A stretch of 64,000 nucleotides of DNA, from positions 19,223 through 83,222 of the forward strand of contig NZ_JARIDH010000025.1 in the NCBI RefSeq assembly GCF_029267215.1, given 5' to 3'. This document shows, in pieces, positions 45,657-53,817 of the stretch. Numbering within the stretch: position 1 is the first letter of the stretch; every line of letters begins with the position of its first letter. The position numbers and the translations under genes are program-made. The DNA comes from Clostridium sp. (GTDB taxonomy: Bacteria > Bacillota > Clostridia > Clostridiales > Clostridiaceae). The notes under the pieces are model-generated. The model was given only the letters and a program-made list of their open reading frames with translations, was not told the origin of the DNA and made no database searches.

Positions 45657-46499
45657 TTATATATCTAATGAATATTTATATATTTCAGACTTAGCAACTC
45701 CTCTATCTTTAGCAACCTTTTTTATAGCATCTTTTTTCTTTATTCCCTCATTATCTATATAATGAATTATATGTTCTTCTATTGTCATATCACTCCATTT
45801 TGCTGTGTTTTCTTCTTCAATTTCTTCTTCAGTTTTTCCTGAAATAACACAAACAAATTCTCCTTTTGGAGAATTCTCTTCAAAATATAGCTTAGCTTCT
45901 TCCATAGTCCCCCTATATATTTCTTCATGAAGCTTAGTAAGTTCTCTACAAACTGCTATTTTTCTATTTCCTAAACCTTCTTTTAAAGTATCTATAGTGT
46001 CTAAAATTCTATATGGTGATTCATATATTATTATTGTTTCAGTTCTATCCTTAATATCTTCTATAAAAGCTCTCTTCTCTTTATTTTCTCTAGGGAAAAA
46101 TCCTTTGAACATAAACTTACTAGTATCTAACCCTGAATATATTAATGCAGTTGTAAAAGCAGTAGCTCCTGGTAAAACTTCAAATTCTATGCCTTCTTCT
46201 ATACATTTTTGAACAACAACACTTCCTGGATCTGATATTCCTGGAGTACCAGCATCACTAACAATAGCTACATTTAAACCTTCTTTAACTCTTCTAAGGA
46301 TTTCTTCTCCTTTTCCTTGTTCATTATGCTTATGATAGCTCATTAGAGGCTTCTTTATCTCAAAATGATTTAAAAGTTTAAGAGTCTGTCTTGTATCTTC
46401 CGCTGCAATTAAATCTGCATTTTTAAGAACCTCCAAGGCTCTTAATGTTATATCTCCTAAATTTCCAATAGGTGTTGGTACTAAATAAACTTTACTCAT
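45657..46499 (-). CDS. rsmI: 16S rRNA (cytidine1402-2'-O)-methyltransferase
   Basis: RsmI, a tetrapyrrole-methylase-fold enzyme that methylates C1402 in the ribosomal P site, 280 aa. Signatures: YLVPTPIGNLGDITLRA, AAEDTRQT, SYHKHNEQ, IVSDAGTPGISDPG, LPGATAFTTALIYSGL and FKGFFPRENKEK. The C-terminal helical tail (KKDAIKKVAKDRGVAKSEIY) is typical. It starts immediately after the stop of the TrmN6-like gene (TAAATG), so the two are coupled. Confidence 0.96.
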   Translation of the reverse strand: MSKVYLVPTPIGNLGDITLRALEVLKNADLIAAEDTRQTLKLLNHFEIKKPLMSYHKHNEQGKGEEILRRVKEGLNVAIVSDAGTPGISDPGSVVVQKCIEEGIEFEVLPGATAFTTALIYSGLDTSKFMFKGFFPRENKEKRAFIEDIKDRTETIIIYESPYRILDTIDTLKEGLGNRKIAVCRELTKLHEEIYRGTMEEAKLYFEENSPKGEFVCVISGKTEEEIEEENTAKWSDMTIEEHIIHYIDNEGIKKKDAIKKVAKDRGVAKSEIYKYSLDI

Positions 46500-47270
46500 T
46501 TACTTATTCTCCCTTCCATATATTCTATCTATCTCTTCACTATATCCACCTTCATCTTTGTAAACATATAAAGGTGGTTCCCACTTAAGAAATGCTCCTC
46601 CATCTCTTTGTCCTTCAACCAAAACAATATTTGCTGCCTTCTTAGTATTTGGATGAACCATCCTAACTCTCTTAGGTTCAATTTTATATTTTCTCATAAG
46701 GCAAAATATATCAGCTAGTCTTTCTGGTCTATGTACCATATAAAGCCTTCCATTATCCTTTAAAAATCTTCTACTTGCTTCTATAACATCTTCTAAATTA
46801 CACATAATTTCATGTCTGGCTATTGCAAGCTTATCCTCTGGATTAACAATCCCTGCATTATTTAATTTATACGGAGGATTAACAGTAACAACATCAAACT
46901 TACCCATTGATTTACTAAGTTCCTTATCTTTTAAATCTCCACATATAAAAGAAACCTTGCCCTCTATATTATTTATTTTTACACTTCTATTAGCCATTTC
47001 AGCAAATTCCTCTTGAATTTCAATTCCCACAGCTTCCTTAGGACTTCTTTTTCCATAGATAACAAAAGGAATTATTCCTGTTCCTGTACATAAATCTAAA
47101 ACCCTATGTTTTTTATTAACATTAGCGAAGTTAGCTAATAATACTGCATCTACTCCAAATCTAAACCCCTCTTTTTTTTGAATTAAATGTAGCCCATTTA
47201 ATTGCAAATCATCAAGAGTTTCATTTTCATTTACTAAATTTAAATCTAACTCCTTAAAAGTTTCATTCAT
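46500..47270 (-). CDS. tRNA1(Val) (adenine37-N6)-methyltransferase-like protein
   Basis: 256-aa Rossmann-fold N6-adenine methyltransferase of the YfiC/TrmN6 (YabB) group. The SAM site is VLDLCTGTGIIPFVIYG near residue 60, and the catalytic NPPY motif is VTVNPPYKLN near 130. The early segment LHLIQKKEGFRFGVDAVLLANF is diagnostic of this family. In Firmicutes this gene (yabB) usually precedes rsmI (yraL/yabC), as it does here. The target adenine is inferred from family, not seen. Confidence 0.92.
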   Translation of the reverse strand: MNETFKELDLNLVNENETLDDLQLNGLHLIQKKEGFRFGVDAVLLANFANVNKKHRVLDLCTGTGIIPFVIYGKRSPKEAVGIEIQEEFAEMANRSVKINNIEGKVSFICGDLKDKELSKSMGKFDVVTVNPPYKLNNAGIVNPEDKLAIARHEIMCNLEDVIEASRRFLKDNGRLYMVHRPERLADIFCLMRKYKIEPKRVRMVHPNTKKAANIVLVEGQRDGGAFLKWEPPLYVYKDEGGYSEEIDRIYGRENK

Positions 47271-47397
47271 CCTTGTTCACACTCACCTTTTTTATTATTA
47301 AGTAAATTTCTATTTGAAATTCATCAAATAATCATAGTCTATATTATATCACATGATTATTCCTATTAAGCCTTACTACAAATTAAAATCAAAAAAA

Positions 47398-47429
47398 TAT
47401 GCCAAACAGTAAAAATACTGCTTGGCATA
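47398..47429 (-). terminator. Terminator after NlpC/P60 gene
   Basis: Stem TATGCCAA.CAGTA / TACTG.TTGGCATA, followed in the minus direction by ATTTTTTTGATTTT. Confidence 0.85.
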
Positions 47430-47442
47430 AACATATTTAAAA

Positions 47443-48771
47443 TTATAATAATCTTCTTGCTGATGAGAAATGATATATAGGTCCTACTATTACACCAACA
47501 CCTGGTCTAGCAGCGTGAATCATTTGTCCACCACCTACATATATTCCAACGTGACCTACACCATTAGTAAATACTAAATCTCCTGGCTGTAACTGATCTC
47601 TTGATACTGGTCTACCTTGATTAATCTGTGAATAAGTAGTTCTTGTTATTTCCATACCTGCCGCATGTCTATAAACATAACTAGTAAATCCTGAACAGTC
47701 AAAAGTATCTGGGCCAGTTGCTCCAAATACATATGGTCTTCCAATAAATTGGTATGCATATGAAACTACTGATGAGGCCTTACCTTGACTTGGTGGAGCT
47801 ACTGTGTTTCCACCTTTTGAAGGTTTACTTGCAGATGAATTACTTGATGAAGCATTACTTGAAGCTGAGCTACTTGAATTACTTCCTGTAGAATTAACAT
47901 TTCCCCCTCTATTAGGAGCTGGATTAGATGCTGCCTCAGCTTTTTTAGTTTCAATTAAATCTTTAGCTTTGCTTATAGCTTGATCAATCTCTTGATTTAC
48001 TGACTCAGTTTTTATTTGATTTTTTAAACCAGTTAATGCTGTAATAGCCTGATTTAATTGATCTATTGAACTTCCTGAATTTATTTTATCAGTCCATTGT
48101 TCTGCTAATTTTTGTTCTAAAGGACCTAATTCTCCAACAACCTTTTCTTGGTCTGCTTTTAAATCTTTTATTATATTTTCTTGATCTGCTTTCATTTTAT
48201 TAAACTCATCAATTTGAGCTTGAGTTTCCTTATTAAGCTTTTCTAATTTAGCTGTCTTGTCTTGTAATTCTTTAACCTGACTATCTAAAGCTGCTTTATC
48301 AGAATTTAATTGATCTATAACCTGTCTGTCCATTCCCATAACTCTGCTTATAGCTTGTACTTTTGTTAAAAAATCACCAATACCATTAGAGTCTAATAAA
48401 GCACTTAAGTAATTAGCTTCTCCACCACTTTTATAAGTTGCTCTTATTCTCTTACCTAATACCTCTTGTTGTTTTTCTATCTTTTTCTTAGATTCTTCAA
48501 TTTGAACTTTAACAGAAGCTATTTGTTCCTCAGTTTTCTTTATCTCTTCTTGATTTTGTTGAACTTTAAAAAATAAAGGTTCTAATTTTGCTGTTAAATC
48601 ATCTATTTTATCTTCTAATTCTCTTATCTTCTTATTTATTTCTGCATATTTATCTTGCTTTTCTTGAATCTGCTGCTTTTGACTATCTGAAACCGGAGTT
48701 GCGAATACACTTTGTCCTACTCCAAATGTCATTGTAGCAGCAAGAACTGTTGAAATTATTTTTTTCTTCAT
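47443..48771 (-). CDS. Secreted NlpC/P60 peptidoglycan endopeptidase with coiled-coil N-terminus (PcsB/CwlO-like)
   Basis: 442 aa from the ATG at 48771 (MKKKIISTV, AAGGTAG upstream); the longer frame to 48849 adds an implausible leader. A signal peptide covers ~1-25 (cut near VFA). Residues ~30-250 are a long coiled coil of the CwlO/PcsB type, followed by an Asn/Ser-rich linker (about 290-330). The NlpC/P60 domain ends the protein with Cys359 in TFDCSGF, His407 in GHVGIYVG and His419. In other Firmicutes such coiled-coil hydrolases are activated by FtsEX; ftsEX lies 19 kb away here. Confidence 0.93.
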   Translation of the reverse strand: MKKKIISTVLAATMTFGVGQSVFATPVSDSQKQQIQEKQDKYAEINKKIRELEDKIDDLTAKLEPLFFKVQQNQEEIKKTEEQIASVKVQIEESKKKIEKQQEVLGKRIRATYKSGGEANYLSALLDSNGIGDFLTKVQAISRVMGMDRQVIDQLNSDKAALDSQVKELQDKTAKLEKLNKETQAQIDEFNKMKADQENIIKDLKADQEKVVGELGPLEQKLAEQWTDKINSGSSIDQLNQAITALTGLKNQIKTESVNQEIDQAISKAKDLIETKKAEAASNPAPNRGGNVNSTGSNSSSSASSNASSSNSSASKPSKGGNTVAPPSQGKASSVVSYAYQFIGRPYVFGATGPDTFDCSGFTSYVYRHAAGMEITRTTYSQINQGRPVSRDQLQPGDLVFTNGVGHVGIYVGGGQMIHAARPGVGVIVGPIYHFSSARRLL

Positions 48772-48951
48772 ATCTACCTTGCCCCCATTTAGTGAAAAAT
48801 AGGAACTCATCCCTCCCCTGATAAAAAATTTCACATATCTATTATACATTTGAAACCTTTTTGTAACAATATAAAATTGTCACTTTTACGTTAAATAAAC
48901 AGTTTTTTTTCAGTTTTTTTACAGTAAATTAATGTATTTTTACTTTTTATG

Positions 48952-49242
48952 CTATTTAGACATTTTTTTGGCAATTATTTTTTGTACTATTGATCCTCCA
49001 ATAACAACTATAGCAAAAGCTATTTTTATTGAATTTCCATCAAAAAAACTATCAAGAGCCCCTAATATAGTTCCTAAAAATCCTATAAATATGTTTCCAA
49101 TGGCATTTATTTGTATGTACCTTGAATTATATCTTCCAGCTTCATGTTCACCTTCAAATCTTTTTTTGTTGGCAAATAAAATTATCCCCATAACTATTAG
49201 TATGAAACTAGCTGCAAGCATAATTATTGATGTAATTTTCAT
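48952..49242 (-). CDS. Small hypothetical membrane protein
   Basis: 96-aa protein with three hydrophobic segments (about 3-23, 45-63 and 71-88) and a basic end (IIAKKMSK). GAGGTG lies upstream of the ATG. I do not recognise a family. It lies between the NlpC/P60 gene and tRNA-Pro. A charged loop at 27-42 (KRFEGEHEAGRYNSRY) separates the first two segments. Confidence 0.72.
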   Translation of the reverse strand: MKITSIIMLAASFILIVMGIILFANKKRFEGEHEAGRYNSRYIQINAIGNIFIGFLGTILGALDSFFDGNSIKIAFAIVVIGGSIVQKIIAKKMSK

Positions 49243-49378
49243 TTGTTTTCACCTCATCTTAAATATTTTAAATACCTAATAATCATTATAACATCTTAGT
49301 AGAAATATCATATACATTAATGCAATATAATATTTTTGTTAGTTATTTTAATTTTTTTAAACTTTTTTATTTTTTCTG

Positions 49379-49407
49379 TTGACATTCTTTTTAAATGCCC
49401 TTATAAT
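49379..49407 (+). promoter_or_regulatory. tRNA-Pro promoter (perfect consensus)
   Basis: TTGACA (49379-49384), 17-nt spacer, TATAAT (49402-49407), with the mature tRNA starting 13 nt later. This is a full sigma-A consensus, as expected of a strong stable-RNA gene. Confidence 0.9.
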
Positions 49408-49419
49408 AATAAATGTCGC

Positions 49420-49495
49420 CGGGGTGTGGCGCAGATGGGAGCGCGCGTGGTTTGGGACCATGAGGTCGCAGGTTCGATCCCTGTCACCCCGACCA
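49420..49495 (+). tRNA. tRNA-Pro (anticodon TGG)
   Basis: 76 nt with encoded CCA. The acceptor CGGGGTG pairs with CACCCCG; the anticodon arm is CGTGG-TTTGGGA-CCATG with anticodon TGG; the T loop is GTTCGATCC. It has its own promoter and terminator. Confidence 0.97.
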
Positions 49496-49496
49496 C

Positions 49497-49528
49497 AAAG
49501 GAATTGCAAAAGCAATTCCTTTTTTTTA
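49497..49528 (+). terminator. Terminator after tRNA-Pro
   Basis: Stem AAAGGAATTGC / GCAATTCCTTT with an AAAA loop, then a run of T. Confidence 0.92.
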
Positions 49529-49550
49529 TTTTAAAATAATTATAATTTTT

Positions 49551-49814
49551 AATTCAATTTTAAAAGAGTGTTTATTTTAGCTATACCTTAACACCTACTT
49601 AATTTCTCAGAAGCTTTTTTATTGAATATTCTAGGATAATAGCTAAAAAAAGCCGTCATAATTCAGAAAACTTAGCTTACTACCCTTATTATTCCATATT
49701 AAATGAAGCTCTAAAGAACTTATTAATATAGTCTTACATTTATATATAAAAATCCTATTCAAGATAAAATAATTATAAGTATAGATTTAAAATCAATAAT
49801 TACTTATTTTGCTA
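49551..49814. repeat. MITE-like inverted-repeat element (long copy, right end unclear)
   Basis: The left end AATTCAATTTTAAAAGAGTG, then TTTATTTTAGCTAT and CACCTACTTAATTTC, matches the family. Inside, GGATAATAGCTAAA, TTATTATTCCATATT and AACTTATTAATATAG follow in the same order as in the long copy at 61311-61600. The right terminal repeat is only partly recognisable around TTAAAATCAATAAT, so the exact end is uncertain. Confidence 0.6.
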
Positions 49815-49828
49815 ATAAAAATAGGATT
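49751..49828 (-). terminator. Possible terminator of autolysin gene
   Basis: AATCCTATT (49751-49759) pairs with AATAGGATT (49820-49828) around an AT-rich, partly self-pairing loop. It lies just beyond the minus-strand autolysin gene and overlaps the right part of the repeat copy. The T run is weak. Confidence 0.4.
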
Positions 49829-49899
49829 GTATTAATTTTAAAAACTTTTTAAAACTTAAAATATAAATACAACCCTAGTTATTCCCTTTAATTTACTTA

Positions 49900-51279
49900 T
49901 TATTTAATATCTGCTAAACTATATATTCTATCAATTATTTTTTTATATTCTATCAATCTCTCTTTTAAATTTTTGATTTCTTCTTTTAACTCACTATTTT
50001 CTTCTTTGTATTTCTCTATGCTCTTATTGCTTTCCTCTATTTCTTTAAATATATCAATATACTCATCTCTTAACTTAGATAATATTTCATTTAAATTTAC
50101 AACCTTATTTTCTATGTCTATTATAGGAGTATCATCTGAATTTTCATTTTTTATATCCCCCTCTTCAAAATCATCTGTTATAACTGTTTCTTTTATACTT
50201 TCCATAAGCTTTATCACTTTAAACCCATAGTCATCTCCAGCTGCCCACATACCACCTAAGTCTTCAACATATTTACATACTCCAAATAAATATTGATAAT
50301 GTTTAGGATCTGGACTCTTAGCTTTTGGATATCCTATTGCGCCTGCATATAATGCTAAGTGATCTAAATGAGCTCGTACACCATCTTCCCAGGTTTTGAA
50401 TTTAGCATGTGAATCTAAAGAATCATCAATTCCTACTGCTGTTTTGAGTCCACAAGGATTTTTAAATTCTTCTTTTACTACCCCACCAAAATTTCCATAT
50501 CCAGTTTCTAAAGCAGCCTGTGCATAAGCCATTGTTGGATTTACTCCACCACACTCTTCAAAAAAACTCCAATATAAATCTGCTAATCCAATGAAAATTT
50601 CAGTAGCACCTCTATTCTTAGCCCATTGCTTAGCTTTTTCTTTTTCCCCCCAAGGTTTATCAATTATACTTATTTTAACATCAGTCATGCCATCTCCCCC
50701 AATTATACTATTGTTTATAGGTTTTTCACTAATAATTTCATTTTCTTGTTCTAAATATTTTAGGATACCATTAGCTAGTCCTTTAGCAATTTTTTCTTTA
50801 AAATTATAATCTTTAAGTAAATTTTCTTCTCTTGGATTACTTAAAAAGCATATTTTAATTAAAGCAGCCGCATTATCTAACCCATTAAGCTCATTGTAGA
50901 CATCTTCCTTAATTCCAATAATGCTTATTCCAGTTTCTCTATTTATGCTATCTAATATATGCTCACTTATTTTATATCCATCTACTGAATTTTGATTATA
51001 AAAAATCTCAGTGCCACAATCCATAAGATTATTACTACTATTAAAATGTACTGAAATAAAAACTTTACTTTTTAAACCTTTAGCTATCTTATTTCTTTCT
51101 CTCTCACTTAAATACATATCATCCCGTCTAGTAAGTTTAACATTAATTTTACTTTTTTTTAAAATAACTTCACAAGCCTTACATATAAATAATGTACACT
51201 CTTTTTCTTTAATTCCATCTATTCCAGTTGCACCAACATCATACCCACCATGACCAGGATCCAAAACAACTTCAACCAT
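49900..51279 (-). CDS. Two-domain autolysin: Amidase_3 plus GH73 glucosaminidase, with C-terminal coiled coil
   Basis: 459 aa. Residues 1-175 are an Amidase_3 domain with zinc ligands H10 (DPGHGG), E25 and H78 (ISVHFNSS). Its expected catalytic Glu (V-E-x-G-F-x-S-N in homologues) is Lys142 here, in ALIKICFLSN. Residues ~200-365 are a glucosaminidase (GH73-like) domain with E258 in AQAALETGYGNFGG. Residues ~390-455 form a Glu/Lys-rich coiled coil. No signal peptide is present, as in phage-type or mother-cell lysins. GGGGAAG precedes the ATG. The wall-hydrolase role is firm; amidase activity is doubtful. Confidence 0.88.
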   Translation of the reverse strand: MVEVVLDPGHGGYDVGATGIDGIKEKECTLFICKACEVILKKSKINVKLTRRDDMYLSERERNKIAKGLKSKVFISVHFNSSNNLMDCGTEIFYNQNSVDGYKISEHILDSINRETGISIIGIKEDVYNELNGLDNAAALIKICFLSNPREENLLKDYNFKEKIAKGLANGILKYLEQENEIISEKPINNSIIGGDGMTDVKISIIDKPWGEKEKAKQWAKNRGATEIFIGLADLYWSFFEECGGVNPTMAYAQAALETGYGNFGGVVKEEFKNPCGLKTAVGIDDSLDSHAKFKTWEDGVRAHLDHLALYAGAIGYPKAKSPDPKHYQYLFGVCKYVEDLGGMWAAGDDYGFKVIKLMESIKETVITDDFEEGDIKNENSDDTPIIDIENKVVNLNEILSKLRDEYIDIFKEIEESNKSIEKYKEENSELKEEIKNLKERLIEYKKIIDRIYSLADIK

Positions 51280-51333
51280 TAACTTCCCCTATTTTTAAAT
51301 GCTATCAATAAATTATATTCTTAATACTTTCTT

Positions 51334-51480
51334 TTATTCTATGTTCTCTTTAAGCTCCTCATTAATACTTTTTTTAAACTCTTCTTCTAAATAACTATCT
51401 TCTTTAGCTGCTGCTTTGAACAATGATATATAAAATAACCAAACTAAACCTACTAAACCTGTTAATAATACATATTTCAT
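51334..51480 (-). CDS. 48-residue single-helix membrane peptide
   Basis: A short ORF with AAAAGGTG 6 nt before its ATG. The product starts MKYVLLTGLVGLVWLFYISL, one hydrophobic helix (residues 2-20). An acidic/basic tail rich in Glu and Lys follows (DSYLEEEFKKSINEELKENIE). No frame is disturbed, and hydrophobic helix plus charged tail is a real-protein pattern. I know no family. It lies between the autolysin and hydrogenase genes and could be co-transcribed with the former. Confidence 0.6.
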   Translation of the reverse strand: MKYVLLTGLVGLVWLFYISLFKAAAKEDSYLEEEFKKSINEELKENIE

Positions 51481-51628
51481 AAAAATCACCTTTTTCTTAA
51501 ATAATTATTTATTTAGAATACTTTCCAAATAATAAAAATTTATACCTTCCTACTAATACAATCCTACTAATACAATTTCTTAATTTTGCATATACTAACT
51601 CTGTTAATTTATAATAGGAGGATTATTT

Positions 51629-52987
51629 ATGAATAGAAAATATGAAGCTTTACTAAAAGATTTAGTAAAAACTTATTACTCAAATGACAACTTTGATGAA
51701 AAATTAAATAATATTATTTCAAATGAATTTAATAGTAAAGAAGAAGCCATAGAAGTTTTATCCTCTCTTTGTGGTGTTAATATAAATATTGATTCAAACA
51801 AACTCTCATATGATTTTAAAAAAGCAATCACATCAAATGAAATCAGAAAAAATTTAGTAAAAAAAATATCTGTTTGCACAAAAGATTGTAAATCATCTGA
51901 TGGTAAAGCAAAGTGTCAAAGTCTTTGCCCATTTGATGCAATATTGACTAATCCTATAGATAATAGTAAATATATTGATACAAATCTTTGTCAAAACTGT
52001 GGTATATGTGTTGAAGTTTGTGAAAATGGTAACTTTTTAGATAAAATCGAAATACTCCCAATAATTGATTTATTAAAAAATAATAAAAAGGTAGTAGCAG
52101 CTGTTGCCCCAGCTATTTCTGGTCAATTTGGAGAAAATGTAACCTTAGATATGCTTAGAGAAGCTTTTATTAAAATTGGTTTTGTTGATATGGTAGAAGT
52201 AGCTTTCGCTGCTGACATACTTTCAATTAAAGAGGCTGTTGAGTTTAACAATCATGTAGAAAAATCAGGCGATGTTTTAATAACATCTTGTTGTTGTCCT
52301 ATGTGGGTTGGAATGCTAAAAAAATCTTACCATCAATTAGTTAAAGATGTTTCTCCCTCTGTTTCTCCTATGATTGCCGCTGCAAGAGTCATAAAAAAAC
52401 TTAGTCCTGATGTTAAAGTTGTTTTTATAGGACCATGTATAGCCAAGAAGGCAGAAGCTAAAGAAAAAGATTTAATTGGAGATGTTGATTATGTGCTTAC
52501 TTTTGAAGAATTAAAATATATATTTGAAGTATTAGAAATAGATCCATCCTCTTTTAAAGGAGTACCTTCAATAGAATATACTTCTCGTGGTGGAAGGTTG
52601 TATGCTAGAACTGGAGGGGTTTCTGAAGCAATTCACGATGTTATAAAAGAATTATACCCAGAAAAAGACAAATTATTTTTATCAGTCCAAGCAAATGGAG
52701 TTAAAGAGTGTAAAGAATTATTAAATAGCCTTCTAAATAAAGAAGTAAAAGCTACATTTATAGAAGGAATGGGATGTGTTGGTGGATGTGTTGGTGGTCC
52801 AAAAAGAATAGTTGATTCAAATATAGGAAAAGAAGCTGTAAATAAAGTAGCTTATGAGTCTCCAATAAAAGTTGCCACTCATAGCAATACAATGGATGAG
52901 ATTCTTTCAAGATTAGGAATAAACTCACTAAAATGCTTTGAAAATAAAGAAAAGGTAGAATTATTCCAGCGTGAATTTGAAAATTAA
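51629..52987 (+). CDS. [FeFe]-hydrogenase, group B-like
   Basis: 452 aa, monomeric [FeFe] hydrogenase catalytic protein. Two [4Fe-4S] sites: C83/C87/C96/C100 and C121/C124/C127/C131. H-cluster motifs: L1 TSCCCPMWV (219-227) instead of TSCCPGW, L2 GPCIAKKAEA with C270, and L3 MGCVGGCVGG with C383 and C387. These variants match the group B enzymes such as C. pasteurianum CpIII rather than group A CpI. Residues 1-78 are an uncharacterised helical lead-in. AGGAGG is well placed before the ATG. Maturases HydEFG are not in the window. Electron partner is probably ferredoxin. Confidence 0.9.
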   Translation: MNRKYEALLKDLVKTYYSNDNFDEKLNNIISNEFNSKEEAIEVLSSLCGVNINIDSNKLSYDFKKAITSNEIRKNLVKKISVCTKDCKSSDGKAKCQSLCPFDAILTNPIDNSKYIDTNLCQNCGICVEVCENGNFLDKIEILPIIDLLKNNKKVVAAVAPAISGQFGENVTLDMLREAFIKIGFVDMVEVAFAADILSIKEAVEFNNHVEKSGDVLITSCCCPMWVGMLKKSYHQLVKDVSPSVSPMIAAARVIKKLSPDVKVVFIGPCIAKKAEAKEKDLIGDVDYVLTFEELKYIFEVLEIDPSSFKGVPSIEYTSRGGRLYARTGGVSEAIHDVIKELYPEKDKLFLSVQANGVKECKELLNSLLNKEVKATFIEGMGCVGGCVGGPKRIVDSNIGKEAVNKVAYESPIKVATHSNTMDEILSRLGINSLKCFENKEKVELFQREFEN

Positions 52988-53015
52988 TTTTTAATCTAAA
53001 AATATTATACCTTGT

Positions 53016-53050
53016 ACCCCAATACAGTTTATATTAAACTGTATTGGGGT
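53016..53050 (+). promoter_or_regulatory. Perfect 16-bp stem-loop abutting HAD ribosome site
   Basis: ACCCCAATACAGTTTA (53016-53031) pairs perfectly with TAAACTGTATTGGGGT (53035-53050) around a 3-nt loop. It lies between the hydrogenase stop and the GAGG ribosome site of the HAD gene. No T run follows, so it is not a standard terminator. Confidence 0.6.
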
Positions 53051-53058
53051 GAGGTATA

Positions 53059-53712
53059 ATGCTTAATAATATAAAAGGGGTAATTTTTGATCTAGATGGA
53101 ACTTTAGTTGATTCAATGGGAGTATGGGCTAAAATAGATGTAGACTACTTAAATAATCTTGGATATGATGTTCCACCAAACTTAAAAGAAGAAATTACGC
53201 ATTTAAGTTTCAACGAAGTGGCAAAGTATTTTAGAAATAGATTTAATATTGAAGACTCTGAAGAAAAAATAATGGAAACTTGGCATAACATGGCTTATAA
53301 AGAGTATGAAAAAAATATAAAACTTAAGCCAGGAGCTAAAGAATTTCTTAAAAGCTTAAAAGATTCAAAGATTAAAATTGGACTAGCTACTAGTAATTCA
53401 TATCCTCTTCTTGAAGTTTCTTTAAAGTCAAATGGTGTATTTGATTTATTTGACTCAATAACAATTACAAGTGAAGTATCAAGAGGAAAGAATTTTCCTG
53501 ATGTTTATCTTCTAGCAGCTGAAAGATTAGGGTTAGAACCTAGTGAATGTGCCGTTTTTGAAGATATTTTACCAGCAATAAAAGGTGCTTTAAGTGCTGG
53601 AATGAAAGTATTCGCTGTGGAAGATTATACTGTTTCAACTGAAGAAAGAGAAGAAATAAAGAAATATGCTCACAAATACATAGAAAATTATAATCAATTG
53701 TTAATAAAATAG
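53059..53712 (+). CDS. HAD-superfamily hydrolase (beta-phosphoglucomutase-like subfamily)
   Basis: 217-aa HAD-IA phosphatase. Motif I is FDLDGTLVDS (nucleophile and acid Asp), motif II GLATSNS, the Lys region SRGKNFPDVYLLAAERLG, and motif III/IV VFEDILPAIKGALSAGM. A helical cap lies between residues ~18-85. The subfamily includes beta-phosphoglucomutases and sugar-phosphate phosphatases; the substrate is unknown. GTGAGG is 5 nt before the ATG. It follows the hydrogenase gene in the same direction but is separated from it by the strong stem-loop. Confidence 0.9.
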   Translation: MLNNIKGVIFDLDGTLVDSMGVWAKIDVDYLNNLGYDVPPNLKEEITHLSFNEVAKYFRNRFNIEDSEEKIMETWHNMAYKEYEKNIKLKPGAKEFLKSLKDSKIKIGLATSNSYPLLEVSLKSNGVFDLFDSITITSEVSRGKNFPDVYLLAAERLGLEPSECAVFEDILPAIKGALSAGMKVFAVEDYTVSTEEREEIKKYAHKYIENYNQLLIK

Positions 53713-53740
53713 AGTTGGATTTAAATCCAACTCTATTTTA
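53706..53740. terminator. Bidirectional terminator
   Basis: Perfect palindrome AAATAGAGTTGGATTT / AAATCCAACTCTATTT with the HAD stop codon inside it. It ends the plus-strand unit and faces the export operon. Confidence 0.85.
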
Positions 53741-53817
53741 TATCATTGTTAAAATTAATTTATTATATATAAATTTTCTTAAAAAATTTTCTAAAATCTA
53801 ATTAATCCCTATTATGC

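Noticed and set aside
49336..49539. Open frame across the tRNA-Pro gene
   Set aside because: It is translated through the tRNA and its terminator, with no ribosome site; the tRNA explains the sequence.
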